Positions 1 to 8,215 are shown, counted from the first letter of the stretch. The stretch: DNA of 9,732 nucleotides from Gemmatimonadota bacterium (GCA_017889745.1 JAGGAG010000153.1:1-9732); one strand, 5' to 3'. The notes: generated by a model not told the origin, from the letters alone. Translations and numbers: made by a program.

Positions 1-839
<839 letters not shown>

Positions 840-843
<4 letters not shown>

Positions 844-1811
844 GATACGCTCCTTGTTGGCGCCCCATCGGGCGAAGTCTTGAACGCCACGGCGGCGAAC
901 AGCAGTGGCCCGCGGGCGTGAGGCTCCGCGGGCAGTGCCACCTGTCGTACCGCCGTGAGTTGTGCCTGGTCGAACCACTGCCGCATCTGCGCTGTGGAGA
1001 ATCCCTGCCACTGCTGGCCGAACCGCTGCCGCAGCTCCACCTGGTCATGCGGCTGCAGGTCCACCACCAGCACCCGCCCGCCGGGGCGAAGCACCCGCGC
1101 TGCCTCGAGGATTACCTGGCCCGGATCGCTGGCGTAGGGCAGCACCAGGTTGAGCACCGCCACGTCGAGGCTGCCGTCGGCAATCGGCAGCGACGCGAGG
1201 TCGCCCTGGCGCAGCTCGACGTTGCCGAGCTCGGCAAGGCGCGTCCGCGCCACGTCCAGCATCGCGCGCGATCCGTCCACCCCGATGACCGCCTTCACGA
1301 ACGGCGATGCCGCGAGCGCGAAGTGCCCGGTGCCACAGCCGAGGTCGCCCACGACCCAGGTCGGCTCCAGCAGCCCGAGCAGCCCGAGCAACTCGAAGCG
1401 GGGCGCGAAGAGTTCGGTGCGCAGTTCGTCCCACTCGCCGGCCGCACCCTCGAAGAAGCCCTCGCGGGCCTGCCGCTGCGCCAGCACGTGGCGCACGCGT
1501 TCCTGGTCCCGGCGAACCTCGGCGGTGCCCTGGACTTCTGCTCGCACCAGCCGCCAGAGGTCGCCCAGCGGCTCGGCTTGCGCCCGGGTGTTGGCGCGAT
1601 AGAGCCGGCTCGTGCCCTCGGCCCGGGAGGTAACCCAGCCCTGTTCGGCTAAAGCCTTGAGGTGCCTGCTCATAGTCGGCTGGGGGAGCTGCGTGATTTC
1701 GCCCAGATCCCCGACGCTCAACTCCCGCGGCTCCAGCAGCAGCAGGAGGCGCGCGCGGACCGGGTCCGCGAACAGGTCGAGTTGGGGGAGAAGAGAGGTA
1801 CCCATCTCCAT
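840..1811 (-). CDS. sahR: SahR-like ArsR-family regulator fused to a SAM-methyltransferase-type domain
   Basis: The 323-residue protein has an N-terminal ArsR winged helix (about 10-75, recognition region LPQPTMSRHLKALAEQGWV) and a linker of about 80-130. A class I methyltransferase fold follows, with motif I VGDLGCGTG at 154-162, the acidic post-motif residue D179 in GVDGS, and LRPGGRVLVVD at 241-251. This is the architecture described for SahR in Proteobacteria, where the methylase-like domain senses SAH and releases the repressor from SAM-cycle promoters. The gene directly precedes ahcY and overlaps it by 4 nt, which strongly supports that role. The methyltransferase motif looks intact, so catalytic activity cannot be excluded. 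ATG codons at 1811 and 1805 are both possible starts; a TAA in frame just upstream rules out anything earlier. Neither has a clear Shine-Dalgarno, which fits a leaderless mRNA. The alternative is a generic ArsR/methyltransferase fusion of unknown target. Confidence 0.85.
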
Positions 1812-1842
1812 CCATTATTGCAGATGGACGGATAAAGCGCAA
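1805..1842 (-). promoter_or_regulatory. Predicted sahR-ahcY promoter with overlapping operator
   Basis: Read on the minus strand, TTGCGC (1842-1837) is followed after 17 nt by AATAAT (1819-1814), which matches the -10 consensus at five of six positions. The -35 match is weak. An inverted repeat TCCATC-N10-GATGGA (1828-1807) spans the -10 box and ends at the start codons. Transcription would begin close to 1807-1805, giving a leaderless or nearly leaderless message, in keeping with the missing Shine-Dalgarno. A repressor bound here would block RNA polymerase, so autoregulation by SahR is the natural reading. I have not compared the repeat with published SahR operators. Confidence 0.45.
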
Positions 1843-1849
1843 GTGGGGG

Positions 1850-1868
1850 GGGGCGGGCACGCCGCCCC
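1850..1868 (-). terminator. GC-rich hairpin after the HEAT-repeat gene, possible weak terminator
   Basis: A perfect 7-bp stem (GGGGCGG at 1850-1856, CCGCCCC at 1862-1868) with a 5-nt loop lies 7 nt beyond the stop of the HEAT-repeat gene. On the minus strand it is followed by a run of C rather than U, so it is not a classical intrinsic terminator. It sits between the upstream two-gene unit and the sahR promoter and may separate the two. Confidence 0.3.
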
Positions 1869-1875
1869 AAGGCGC

Positions 1876-2295
1876 CTATTCGGTGGACTCGCCCGTGATG
1901 AGCCTGAGCGACTTTTTGGCCATCTGGGACACGTCGTCGTTGCGGTCGTCAAGTGCATTCTGCAGCGCCGGCACGGCGGCTGCGGCGTCGGGCCCGATCT
2001 CCCCCAGCGCCAGTGTGCTCGAGTAGCGCACAGCGCCGTTCTCGTTGCTCAGGTTTTCGATGAGCGCCGGAACCGCTGGCTTGCCCGCCGGCCCAGCCGA
2101 GCCCACCGCGTACGCGGCCGAGACGCGAGTGTACGGAGCCGCGGCGCCCAGATCGGCGATCCACGCCGACAGCGGACGGTCCTGGACTATCGGGTCGCCT
2201 GCCTTGGCCTTGGGTTTCGCCTGTGCCGCTGCCGACGCTACGCTCACGGCGGCGAGAATGAGCAGCGCGGTTGCGCTGCGCCGGACGAACTTCAT
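1876..2295 (-). CDS. Small exported HEAT-repeat protein
   Basis: The 139-residue protein begins with a clear Sec signal peptide: basic MKFVRR, a hydrophobic core, and likely cleavage after ASAAAQA (about residue 26). The mature part (about 40-135) has alpha-helical repeats of the HEAT/PBS-lyase type, seen as AAYAVGSAGPAGKPAVPALIE and then LALGEIGPDAAAAVPALQNAL about 37 residues later, followed by a partial third unit. Such repeats are protein-binding scaffolds; no catalytic residues are evident. AGGAG lies about 7 nt before the ATG. The gene starts 19 nt after the metallopeptidase stop, so the two are probably co-transcribed, and the HEAT protein could bind or guide that protease on the periplasmic side. 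That partnership is inferred from position only. The gene is intact, and its specific function is unknown. Confidence 0.82.
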   Translation of the reverse strand: MKFVRRSATALLILAAVSVASAAAQAKPKAKAGDPIVQDRPLSAWIADLGAAAPYTRVSAAYAVGSAGPAGKPAVPALIENLSNENGAVRYSSTLALGEIGPDAAAAVPALQNALDDRNDDVSQMAKKSLRLITGESTE

Positions 2296-2314
2296 GTTGG
2301 TTCTCCTGGGACGG

Positions 2315-3172
2315 TCACTGGGTTCGCGAAAACGTGTCGCACTGGCGCGGGTCGCCCGACTCGAAGCCGCGGCGGAACCACATCATCCGCTGCTCCGAGG
2401 TGCCATGCGTAAAGGACTCGGGGCTTACCCGCCCTGCCGACATCTTCTGCAGGTGGTCGTCGCCCACCGCCGCGGCCGCACGCAGGCCCTCGTCGGCCTC
2501 GCCGGGATCGAGCTTGTTGCGCTGTGCCGCCGAGTGGCCCCACACGCCGGCATAGCAGTCGGCCTGCAGCTCGAGCAGCACGGACGCCTGGTTCGCCACG
2601 TCGGGCCGGGTCTGCTGCAGCCGGCCCACCTGCTGCGACGTACCGAGCAGGGTCTGCACATGATGGCCGAGCTCATGTGCCAGCACGTAGGCCTGGGCAA
2701 ACTCGCCCGACGCGCCCATCTGCCCCAGCTGGTCCCAGAAGGAGAGGTCGACATAGACCTTCTGGTCCGCCGGGCAGTAGAACGGCCCGCTCGCCGCCTG
2801 CGCCATGCCGCAGGCCGATTGCACCACGTCCCGGAAGAGCACCAGGCGCGCGTCACTATAGCGCGTGCTCATCGTCTGCGGCAGCAGGGTGGTCCACACC
2901 GTGTCCTGGGCATCATTCAGCACCCACGACAGGAACTGGACGGCCCTCTCCTCGCTCGGGTCGTCGATGGGAGCCGGTGCGGCCGCGGGCGCACCCGAAG
3001 CGCCGCCGGCACCGCCGACCAGACTCAGGAAGTCCTGCTTGAAGATGAGGCTCAGCACCAGCAGGATCACGATGCCGCCGAGGCCCAGGCCCCGTCCACC
3101 GCCAAAACCGCCGGATGACGCTCCGCGCCGATCCTCGAGGTTGTCGCTCCGCCCGCCTGGCGTCCAGCGCAT
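2315..3172 (-). CDS. ypfJ: Membrane-anchored neutral zinc metallopeptidase, YpfJ family
   Basis: The 285-residue product belongs to the putative zinc metallopeptidase family of E. coli YpfJ (Pfam Zn_peptidase). It opens with the family's usual MRWTPGGRSDNLEDRRG, then a glycine-rich stretch, one membrane segment (about 31-45), an Ala/Pro/Gly linker and the peptidase domain (about 73-280). Zinc-site motifs are HELGHH (166-171) and ELQADCYAGVW (201-211), and the family-typical FTHGTSEQR lies at 254-262. C121 and C133 may form a disulfide. I chose ATG 3172-3170 because GGAGG lies 5 nt upstream and the family start matches exactly; the frame stays open to 3310, but those extra 46 residues look unlike coding sequence. 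The physiological substrate of this family is unknown. It is followed after 19 nt by the exported HEAT-repeat gene. Confidence 0.93.
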   Translation of the reverse strand: MRWTPGGRSDNLEDRRGASSGGFGGGRGLGLGGIVILLVLSLIFKQDFLSLVGGAGGASGAPAAAPAPIDDPSEERAVQFLSWVLNDAQDTVWTTLLPQTMSTRYSDARLVLFRDVVQSACGMAQAASGPFYCPADQKVYVDLSFWDQLGQMGASGEFAQAYVLAHELGHHVQTLLGTSQQVGRLQQTRPDVANQASVLLELQADCYAGVWGHSAAQRNKLDPGEADEGLRAAAAVGDDHLQKMSAGRVSPESFTHGTSEQRMMWFRRGFESGDPRQCDTFSRTQ

Positions 3173-3329
3173 CACCACCTCCGGAAATCGTGCCCGATTA
3201 CCTGCCCCCCCGATACCCGCCGCCGCCTCGATCGCTTCGATCAAGATAGCCGCGCCGGAAACAATCCCGGGTGCGCTCCCCGTACAGTGTCGAACGACAG
3301 GCTGCGGCATCTCATTCTACACGTTTCAG

Positions 3330-3338
3330 TGTTATACG
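3330..3338 (+). promoter_or_regulatory. Candidate extended -10 promoter element for the peptidase operon
   Basis: TGTTATACG at 3330-3338 fits an extended -10 pattern (TGn followed by TATACG, four of six matches to TATAAT). No good -35 box is seen at the proper spacing, as is common for extended -10 promoters. Transcription from about 3345 would give a leader of nearly 60 nt to the TTG start at 3403. The 230-bp space 3173-3402 separates divergent genes and should also hold the promoter of the metallopeptidase, which I could not locate. Confidence 0.3.
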
Positions 3339-3402
3339 TTCAGCAGTCGGTCCCGTCCTCGGTGTCCGCCTCAACCCGCGCACGACTTCCAGGAGCATTC
3401 GC

Positions 3403-4512
3403 TTGAGCCGTCAGGGCGCCTTACTCACCGCCTTCACCCTTTGTTGCGTCTCATCCATTGCTGCCCAGGCCGGTTCCCCGGCCGGCCCAGTTCCCGTCGA
3501 GCGGCTCACTGCCCGGCGTGACGGGCTCGCCCGCCTCATGGGCAGCGGCATTGCCGTGCTCCGTTCGTCGAAGGAACGGGACATCGAGGGCGACTATCCG
3601 CAGGACTCTGACTATCGCGAGTCGAACGACTTCTTCTACCTGACCGGGATCGAGTCGAAGGATTCATGGCTGCTGGTGGTGGCCGATTCCGGCCGCGCCA
3701 CGCGCGTGACGCTCTACCTGCCGCCGCGCGATCCCCAGTCGGAGCGCTGGACCGGGCCGACGCTCGGGCCCGGTGCCGAGGCAACGACGCTGACGGGGAT
3801 CACCGACGTGCGAAGCGCCGACAGCGCCGAGGCCCAGATCCGCAGCCTGCTGCAGATGCGCACCTGGTCGAGGAAGGGTGGCTCGCTCTTTGTCAACCGG
3901 AGCCGGCGCGCGGGCCAGGACACCTACCTCGCGTCACTCGTGTTCAGCGGCGAGCGCGACGAGTTCATGCTCCCGGCGGTCAACCTCCCGGCGCGGCGCA
4001 CCATCGCGGCCGGCGACCTCGTGGTGCTGGATGTGGGCGGCGAGTACGGCTATTACTCGGCCGACGTGACCCGGACGGTCCCGATCAGCGGCAAGTACAC
4101 CCAGCGGCAGCGGCAGATCTACGAGCTCGTGCTCGGGACCCAGCAGGCAGCCATCGACTCGGTGCGGCCCGGCATGACCGTGGGGCAGCTCAACAAGATT
4201 TCCCGGGAATACATGAAGGCGCACTCCGGGACGTTGTGCGGCACCACCACCTGCGATACCTACTACATCCACGGCCTTTCGCACTGGCTTGGCATGGACG
4301 TGCACGATGTGGGAGACTATACCACGCCCTTCGCGCCGGGGATGGTCCTCACCGTGGAGCCCGGCATCTACATTCCCGACGAGCAGCTCGGCGTCCGGAT
4401 CGAGGACGACGTGCTCGTCACGGACGCCGGGCATGATCTCCTGTCGAGCAAGGCTCCGCGTTCTCCCGACGAGATCGAGAAGACCATGAAGACCCGAAAG
4501 AAGGGGAAGTAG
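3403..4512 (+). CDS. Exported M24B Xaa-Pro aminopeptidase (PepP-like), shortened catalytic domain
   Basis: The 369-residue protein has a Sec signal peptide (cleavage near AAQA, residue 23), an aminopeptidase P N-terminal domain (about 33-175) and an M24 pita-bread catalytic part (about 190-345). The two-metal ligands of PepP are all visible: D210 and D221 in LDVGGEYGYYSADVTRT, H294 in HGLSHWLG, E319 in LTVEPGIY and E334 in VRIEDD. H301 in DVHDVG is also kept. Such enzymes remove an N-terminal residue preceding proline. The start is TTG 3403 with AGGAG 7 nt upstream, placing the signal peptide at the N terminus. The oddity is that the helices opening the M24 domain (usually KSxxEI..lrrA) and the conserved His of the LHY motif are absent: the N-domain runs almost directly into GDLVVLDVG. 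Total length is about 70 below the usual 440. The next gene begins one base after the stop. Confidence 0.9.
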   Translation: MSRQGALLTAFTLCCVSSIAAQAGSPAGPVPVERLTARRDGLARLMGSGIAVLRSSKERDIEGDYPQDSDYRESNDFFYLTGIESKDSWLLVVADSGRATRVTLYLPPRDPQSERWTGPTLGPGAEATTLTGITDVRSADSAEAQIRSLLQMRTWSRKGGSLFVNRSRRAGQDTYLASLVFSGERDEFMLPAVNLPARRTIAAGDLVVLDVGGEYGYYSADVTRTVPISGKYTQRQRQIYELVLGTQQAAIDSVRPGMTVGQLNKISREYMKAHSGTLCGTTTCDTYYIHGLSHWLGMDVHDVGDYTTPFAPGMVLTVEPGIYIPDEQLGVRIEDDVLVTDAGHDLLSSKAPRSPDEIEKTMKTRKKGK

Positions 4513-4513
4513 G

Positions 4514-5002
4514 ATGCGTATCCGACCGGCGGTTCTTGCGGCTGTGGCCGCTCTTTGCAGTGCGGCGGTGCCGCTCGGGGCGCAGACGGCTCCCGCTGCC
4601 GGGGCCGACGAGGCCGCCGTCCGGGCCGTCATCGCCCAGCTCTTCGATGGCATGCGGGCCCGTGACTCGGCGATGGTCGCCGGGGCGTTCGCTCCGGGCA
4701 CGCGCCTCGTGTCGTCGGGAACCCGCAAGGGCACCCTGACGATCGATCCGATTTCCGCCGAGGAGTTTGCCGGGGTCGTGGCGAAGGCCACCGGACCCCG
4801 GTGGGACGAGCGCATCACCGGCACCACCGTGCAGTTCGACGGTTCGCTGGCGGCTGTCTGGGCCCCGTACGAGTTCTGGCTGGGCGAGAAGTTCAGCCAC
4901 TGCGGCGTGGATGCGTTCCACCTGGCAAAGCTGCCCGAGGGTTGGAAGATCATCGCCCTCTCCGACACACAGCGGCGCGAAGGTTGCGGCCAGGGCAAGT
5001 AG
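4514..5002 (+). CDS. Exported NTF2-like (SnoaL/DUF4440-type) protein
   Basis: The 162-residue protein has a signal peptide (cleavage near LGAQ, residue 24) and a single alpha+beta cone domain of the NTF2-like superfamily. The N-terminal helices AAVRAVIAQLFDGMRARD (about 34-51) are followed by AFAPGTRLVSSG, a strand with VWAPYEFWLG (115-124), then HCGVDAFHL (129-137) and GWKIIALSDTQRR (143-155). The last two motifs are typical of small secreted family members that lack a known reaction. Possible roles are ligand binding or a minor enzyme activity; nothing in the sequence decides. C130 and C158 could form a disulfide. The ATG lies one base after the upstream peptidase stop, so translation is likely coupled. 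The AAGGGG in the end of that gene can serve as ribosome binding site. Confidence 0.82.
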   Translation: MRIRPAVLAAVAALCSAAVPLGAQTAPAAGADEAAVRAVIAQLFDGMRARDSAMVAGAFAPGTRLVSSGTRKGTLTIDPISAEEFAGVVAKATGPRWDERITGTTVQFDGSLAAVWAPYEFWLGEKFSHCGVDAFHLAKLPEGWKIIALSDTQRREGCGQGK

Positions 5003-5038
5003 ACGATTGTGGCGGCTGGCGCCGTCGGGAGGAGTCTC

Positions 5039-6583
5039 ATGCAGAGGAAGTGGTTGAGCCTGCTGGCCTTGCCAGCCGCGGCCGGGGTCGCGATGACGTT
5101 CCTCGCGGCCGGCGCCCCGCAGCGGGACGGTGCGCGACTGCTGGACCAGGTTATGGCGCGGCTGCAACGGGAGGCCATCGATTCGATCTCCCAGGATGAG
5201 ATCTACGAACGGGCGGCGCGCGGGCTGGTGCGGCAGATCGACGACCCCTACGCCGCCCTGTTCTCACCCGAGGAGCTGTCCCGGTTCTCCCGTGAGAGCC
5301 TCGGAAATTCCTACGGCGGCGTCGGCCTGCTGATCGAGGACCAGGACGGCCTCATCGTGGTGAGCCGTGTCTTCGCCGATACCCCGGGCGAGCACAGCGG
5401 CGTCGTGGCCGGCGACCGGATCCTCGAGGTCGACGGCGAGTCGGTGAAGGGCTTCAAGCTCGACCAGGTATCCCGGCGCCTGCTGGGCACGCCGGGCACG
5501 CCGGTGTCCCTCACGCTCGCCCGCGAAGGCGTGCCGGCCCCGCTCAAGTACCAGCTCGTCCGCGCCACGGTGCACGTGCCGAGCGTGCCGATCGCGATCG
5601 TGCTGGAGGGTGGCATCGGGTACGTATCGCTGCAGCGCTTCAACGACGTGGCCGCCGAGGAGCTCGGCCGCGCCGTGACGAAGCTCATCAACCAGGGTGC
5701 GCGCGGACTGGTGCTCGACCTGCGCGGCAACCCCGGCGGCGATGTGGAGCAGTCGGTGCGGGTCGCGAACCTCTTCCTGCCCCCGGGGCAGGACGTCGTC
5801 ACCGTGAAGTACCGCAGCCGTCCGGCCGACGAGCGCCGCACCGTCGCGGTGCCGGTGGCGCCGGATGTTCCGCTCGTGGTTCTCACCGACAGCAACACCG
5901 CTTCGGCGGCCGAGATCGTGGCCGGTGCGCTGCAGGACCATGACCGCGCCGTGCTGCTCGGCACGGTGTCGTATGGCAAGGGCGTCGTCCAGACGCTCTA
6001 CCCGCTGGACGGCGGCTGGATGCTCAAGCTCACGAACGCGAAGTGGTATACCCCGAGCGGGCGGTCCATCCAGCGGGAGCACCAGCCCAAGGGTGATTCC
6101 CTGCCGCCGGCCGACACCACCCGCCCGGCGTTCCGCTCGGACAATGGCCGCATCGTCCTGGGTGGCGGCGGCGTGGTGCCCGACGTGGTGGTTGGCGCGG
6201 ACACGCTCAGCACCGTCGAGCAGTCGGTGCAGCGCGCGCTCTCCGCCAAGGCGCGGGAATCGAACACGACGCTGACGCAGATGACGAAGGAATTGAAGCC
6301 GAAGGTGCGCTACAACTTCACGGTACACCAGGCCTGGCGTGATACCCTCTACCAGCGCCTCACGCGATCGGGGGTGGAGATCACGCGGGCGCAGTACGAC
6401 TCCAGTCGTGCGCTCGTCGACCGGCTCATCGAGCAGCGCCTGGCCCGCTCCGCATTCGGCGACTCGGCCGCCTTCCGCCGGTGGGCACCGGAGGACGCCC
6501 AACTGCACCGCGCCATCGAGCTGCTCGGCGGTGCCCGTTCGCAGCGGGAGCTGCTGGCGGTGGCGTCGCGGGAAGAAGGCTAG
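5039..6583 (+). CDS. S41-family carboxyl-terminal processing protease with PDZ domain
   Basis: The 514-residue exported serine protease is of the CtpA/Prc type, which clips C-terminal ends of periplasmic proteins. Its order is: signal peptide or membrane anchor (1-25), a helical N-domain with YERAARGLVRQIDDPYAALF (about 56-75), a PDZ domain (about 88-170, GVGLLIE then GDRILEVDGESV), and an S41 core with DLRGNPGG (227-234). The catalytic Ser289 is in NTASAAE and the catalytic Lys314 in SYGKG; WYTPSGRSIQ (336-345) follows. A helical tail of about 110-120 residues extends past the PDVVV end of the core. I chose ATG 5039 because GGAGGAG lies 4 nt upstream and a signal peptide begins there; an in-frame GTG at 5009 would add ten unlikely residues. 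It lies 36 nt after the NTF2-like gene and ends the operon at a strong terminator. Confidence 0.94.
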   Translation: MQRKWLSLLALPAAAGVAMTFLAAGAPQRDGARLLDQVMARLQREAIDSISQDEIYERAARGLVRQIDDPYAALFSPEELSRFSRESLGNSYGGVGLLIEDQDGLIVVSRVFADTPGEHSGVVAGDRILEVDGESVKGFKLDQVSRRLLGTPGTPVSLTLAREGVPAPLKYQLVRATVHVPSVPIAIVLEGGIGYVSLQRFNDVAAEELGRAVTKLINQGARGLVLDLRGNPGGDVEQSVRVANLFLPPGQDVVTVKYRSRPADERRTVAVPVAPDVPLVVLTDSNTASAAEIVAGALQDHDRAVLLGTVSYGKGVVQTLYPLDGGWMLKLTNAKWYTPSGRSIQREHQPKGDSLPPADTTRPAFRSDNGRIVLGGGGVVPDVVVGADTLSTVEQSVQRALSAKARESNTTLTQMTKELKPKVRYNFTVHQAWRDTLYQRLTRSGVEITRAQYDSSRALVDRLIEQRLARSAFGDSAAFRRWAPEDAQLHRAIELLGGARSQRELLAVASREEG

Positions 6584-6605
6584 GATGTGAGGGCTGGGAA
6601 CGAAG

Positions 6606-6640
6606 AACGGGGGGAGCCGGGTCGGCTCCCCCCGTTTTCT
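6606..6640 (+). terminator. Rho-independent terminator of the peptidase operon
   Basis: A near-perfect stem of 12 bp (6607-6618 with 6624-6635: ACGGGGGGAGCC and GGCTCCCCCCGT) with a 5-nt loop is followed by TTTTCTT. It starts 23 nt after the S41 protease stop. The A-rich left flank (GAAGAA) makes a weaker function in the other direction possible, although no minus-strand gene ends here. Confidence 0.9.
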
Positions 6641-6691
6641 TCACGCATTCCGCATGAGCAAGTTCGCGCCAGCTTGTCTTATCGTAGCAAT

Positions 6692-6711
6692 GGAGCCTAG
6701 TTAAGGAGCCT
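6692..6711 (+). repeat. Pair of GGAGCCT direct repeats upstream of the porin gene
   Basis: GGAGCCT occurs at 6692-6698 and again at 6705-6711, a 13-bp period, inside the 219-bp gap between the S41 protease and the porin. A weak promoter-like pair (TTGTCT at 6674-6679, TAGTTA at 6698-6703) lies across it. It could be a regulator site for the porin-decarboxylase unit, but a chance repeat is quite possible. Confidence 0.25.
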
Positions 6712-6802
6712 TCATACAAGAAGCCCTCACACATACCCCACACGCTCTTCGCTCGTCTCACGCCAATTTGGACAAGCAGCCCCACTTCTCGGGAGCAGGC
6801 GT

Positions 6803-8215
6803 ATGCAAGCAGTCCGTCCCTTCGGCCTTAGTCGCCGGCTCCGTTCCTCCGAAGTCTCCTCCTGCTTGCTCATCCTCGGGACGCTACTCCTCGCGAGCGC
6901 CCGCGAGGCCCGAGCACAGGACTCGGTCCCAGCGCCGGACTCGACGGCCGCTAAAGCCGCGGAGGAACGGCCGACAGGCCTTCCGAAAGGGGTCCAGTGG
7001 ACCTTCAACCTCGACGCCGGCCTCGGCGCGTTCGGCTTCGGAAATTCCCTCTACACCAACGTCCGGCCTGATCCCTCCGGCGACCTGAGCGACAACTGGT
7101 TCGAGAGTTACGTCAAGCCGGCACTGTCGGGGTCGATCGACCTTGGGGGAGGCAGCGAGCTGTACGGCAAGGTCAGCGTGGTCGGCGAGCGCACGTTCGC
7201 GGCCCCGCCGCCGCTTGTCGGCACTGAAGCGGCATCCTTCGGCCCCGAGGAGCTGAACATCGGCTGGCGCTCGGGGACAAGCATCAGCAGTTCCGAGAAC
7301 CTCATCGATCTCAACTTTGGGCGCGCCGTGTACAAGATCGGGCACGGCATGATCCTGTGGGACGGCGGCGCGGAGGGCGGCAGCCGGGGCGGCTTCTGGA
7401 GCAACGCGCGCAAGGCGTGGGCGCTCGCCGCGGTGGCGCGGTTGCAGCCGAAGATCCACACCTTCGAGGCCTTCTACCTCAACCGGAACGAAATCAGCGG
7501 AATCGCGCCGAACTCACGCGTGTGGGGCGCGAACTACCAGATCGCCCCGGACGATTACACGGTCATCGGTGCGAGTTACCTGCATACCCTCTCGGACAGC
7601 AACGCCGCCCGCAATGGAATGAATGTCTACAACGTGCGGGCCTATACCGCCCCGCTGCCCATGTTGCGCGACCTCTCCATCGAGGCGGAGTACGCGTACG
7701 AGGACAACGGCGATCTCCGCAAGTCGAATGCGTGGAACGTGCAGGTGGCCTACCAGCTGAGCAAGGTGGACTGGGCCCCGAAGCTCTCGTATCGCTACGC
7801 GTTCTTCCAGGGAGACGATCCCGCGACCTCGGCCGACGAGTCCTTCGATCCACTTTTCCCCGGCTTCTATGATTGGGGCACCTGGTGGCAGGGTGAGATC
7901 GCGGGCGAGTACTTCCTCTCCAATTCGAACCTCATCTCGAACCAGGTCCGCCTCAGCCTCACCCCCAGCGAGAAGGTCGGCACGGGACTCATCGGCTACT
8001 ACTTCCAGCTCGACCAGCCGGGCGCGCTCGCACCAGGCGTGACCTCGAAGGACGTCGTCGCCGAGCTCGACGCCTACTGCGACTGGAAGGTGAACTCGAA
8101 CTTCACCTTCAGCTTCATTGCGGCGTACGCGAACCCCGGTGCGGCCGTGGAACAGGCGTTCGGCCGGACCGAGAACTTCATCTACGGCATGGCCTACATC
8201 TCCTATTCCTACTGA
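6803..8215 (+). CDS. Outer-membrane beta-barrel, alginate-export-like porin
   Basis: The 470-residue protein has a long signal peptide (hydrophobic core about 20-32, likely cleavage near AREARAQ, residue 39). After a short charged linker it shows alternating beta-strand pattern throughout, with Gly- and aromatic-rich strands, and ends in an aromatic residue (YISYSY), as outer-membrane barrels do for BAM recognition. The block FDPLFPGFYDWGTWWQGE (348-365), followed by EYFLSNSNL, resembles the AlgE/alginate-export porin family (Alginate_exp), whose barrels pass anionic or small charged solutes. Cargo cannot be read from sequence, and nothing nearby suggests alginate synthesis. The start ATG has GGAGCAGG just upstream. 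The decarboxylase gene begins 21 nt after the stop, so the two are probably one transcript; import of arginine or release of agmatine is one inferred use. Confidence 0.82.
   Translation: MQAVRPFGLSRRLRSSEVSSCLLILGTLLLASAREARAQDSVPAPDSTAAKAAEERPTGLPKGVQWTFNLDAGLGAFGFGNSLYTNVRPDPSGDLSDNWFESYVKPALSGSIDLGGGSELYGKVSVVGERTFAAPPPLVGTEAASFGPEELNIGWRSGTSISSSENLIDLNFGRAVYKIGHGMILWDGGAEGGSRGGFWSNARKAWALAAVARLQPKIHTFEAFYLNRNEISGIAPNSRVWGANYQIAPDDYTVIGASYLHTLSDSNAARNGMNVYNVRAYTAPLPMLRDLSIEAEYAYEDNGDLRKSNAWNVQVAYQLSKVDWAPKLSYRYAFFQGDDPATSADESFDPLFPGFYDWGTWWQGEIAGEYFLSNSNLISNQVRLSLTPSEKVGTGLIGYYFQLDQPGALAPGVTSKDVVAELDAYCDWKVNSNFTFSFIAAYANPGAAVEQAFGRTENFIYGMAYISYSY

Noticed and set aside
1365..1405. Short repeats (AGCAGCCCG units) as a possible repeat element
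   Set aside because: They encode the Leu/Gly-rich LGLLGLLE stretch within sahR and are explained by coding.
3173..3310. Upstream extension of the zinc metallopeptidase to 3310
   Set aside because: The family normally starts at MRWTPGGRSDN, which has its own GGAGG 5 nt upstream; the extra 46 residues look like translated intergenic DNA.
3271..3402. Upstream extension of the M24B peptidase to an ATG at 3271
   Set aside because: It would bury the signal peptide 44 residues inside the protein. TTG at 3403 has AGGAG at proper spacing and puts the signal peptide first.
5009..5038. GTG start at 5009 for the S41 protease
   Set aside because: The ten added residues disrupt the signal peptide, and ATG at 5039 has a much better ribosome site.
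6641..6802. A small RNA or extra gene between the terminator and the porin
   Set aside because: No stable structure, terminator or reading frame with a ribosome site was found; the stretch is best read as promoter and leader.
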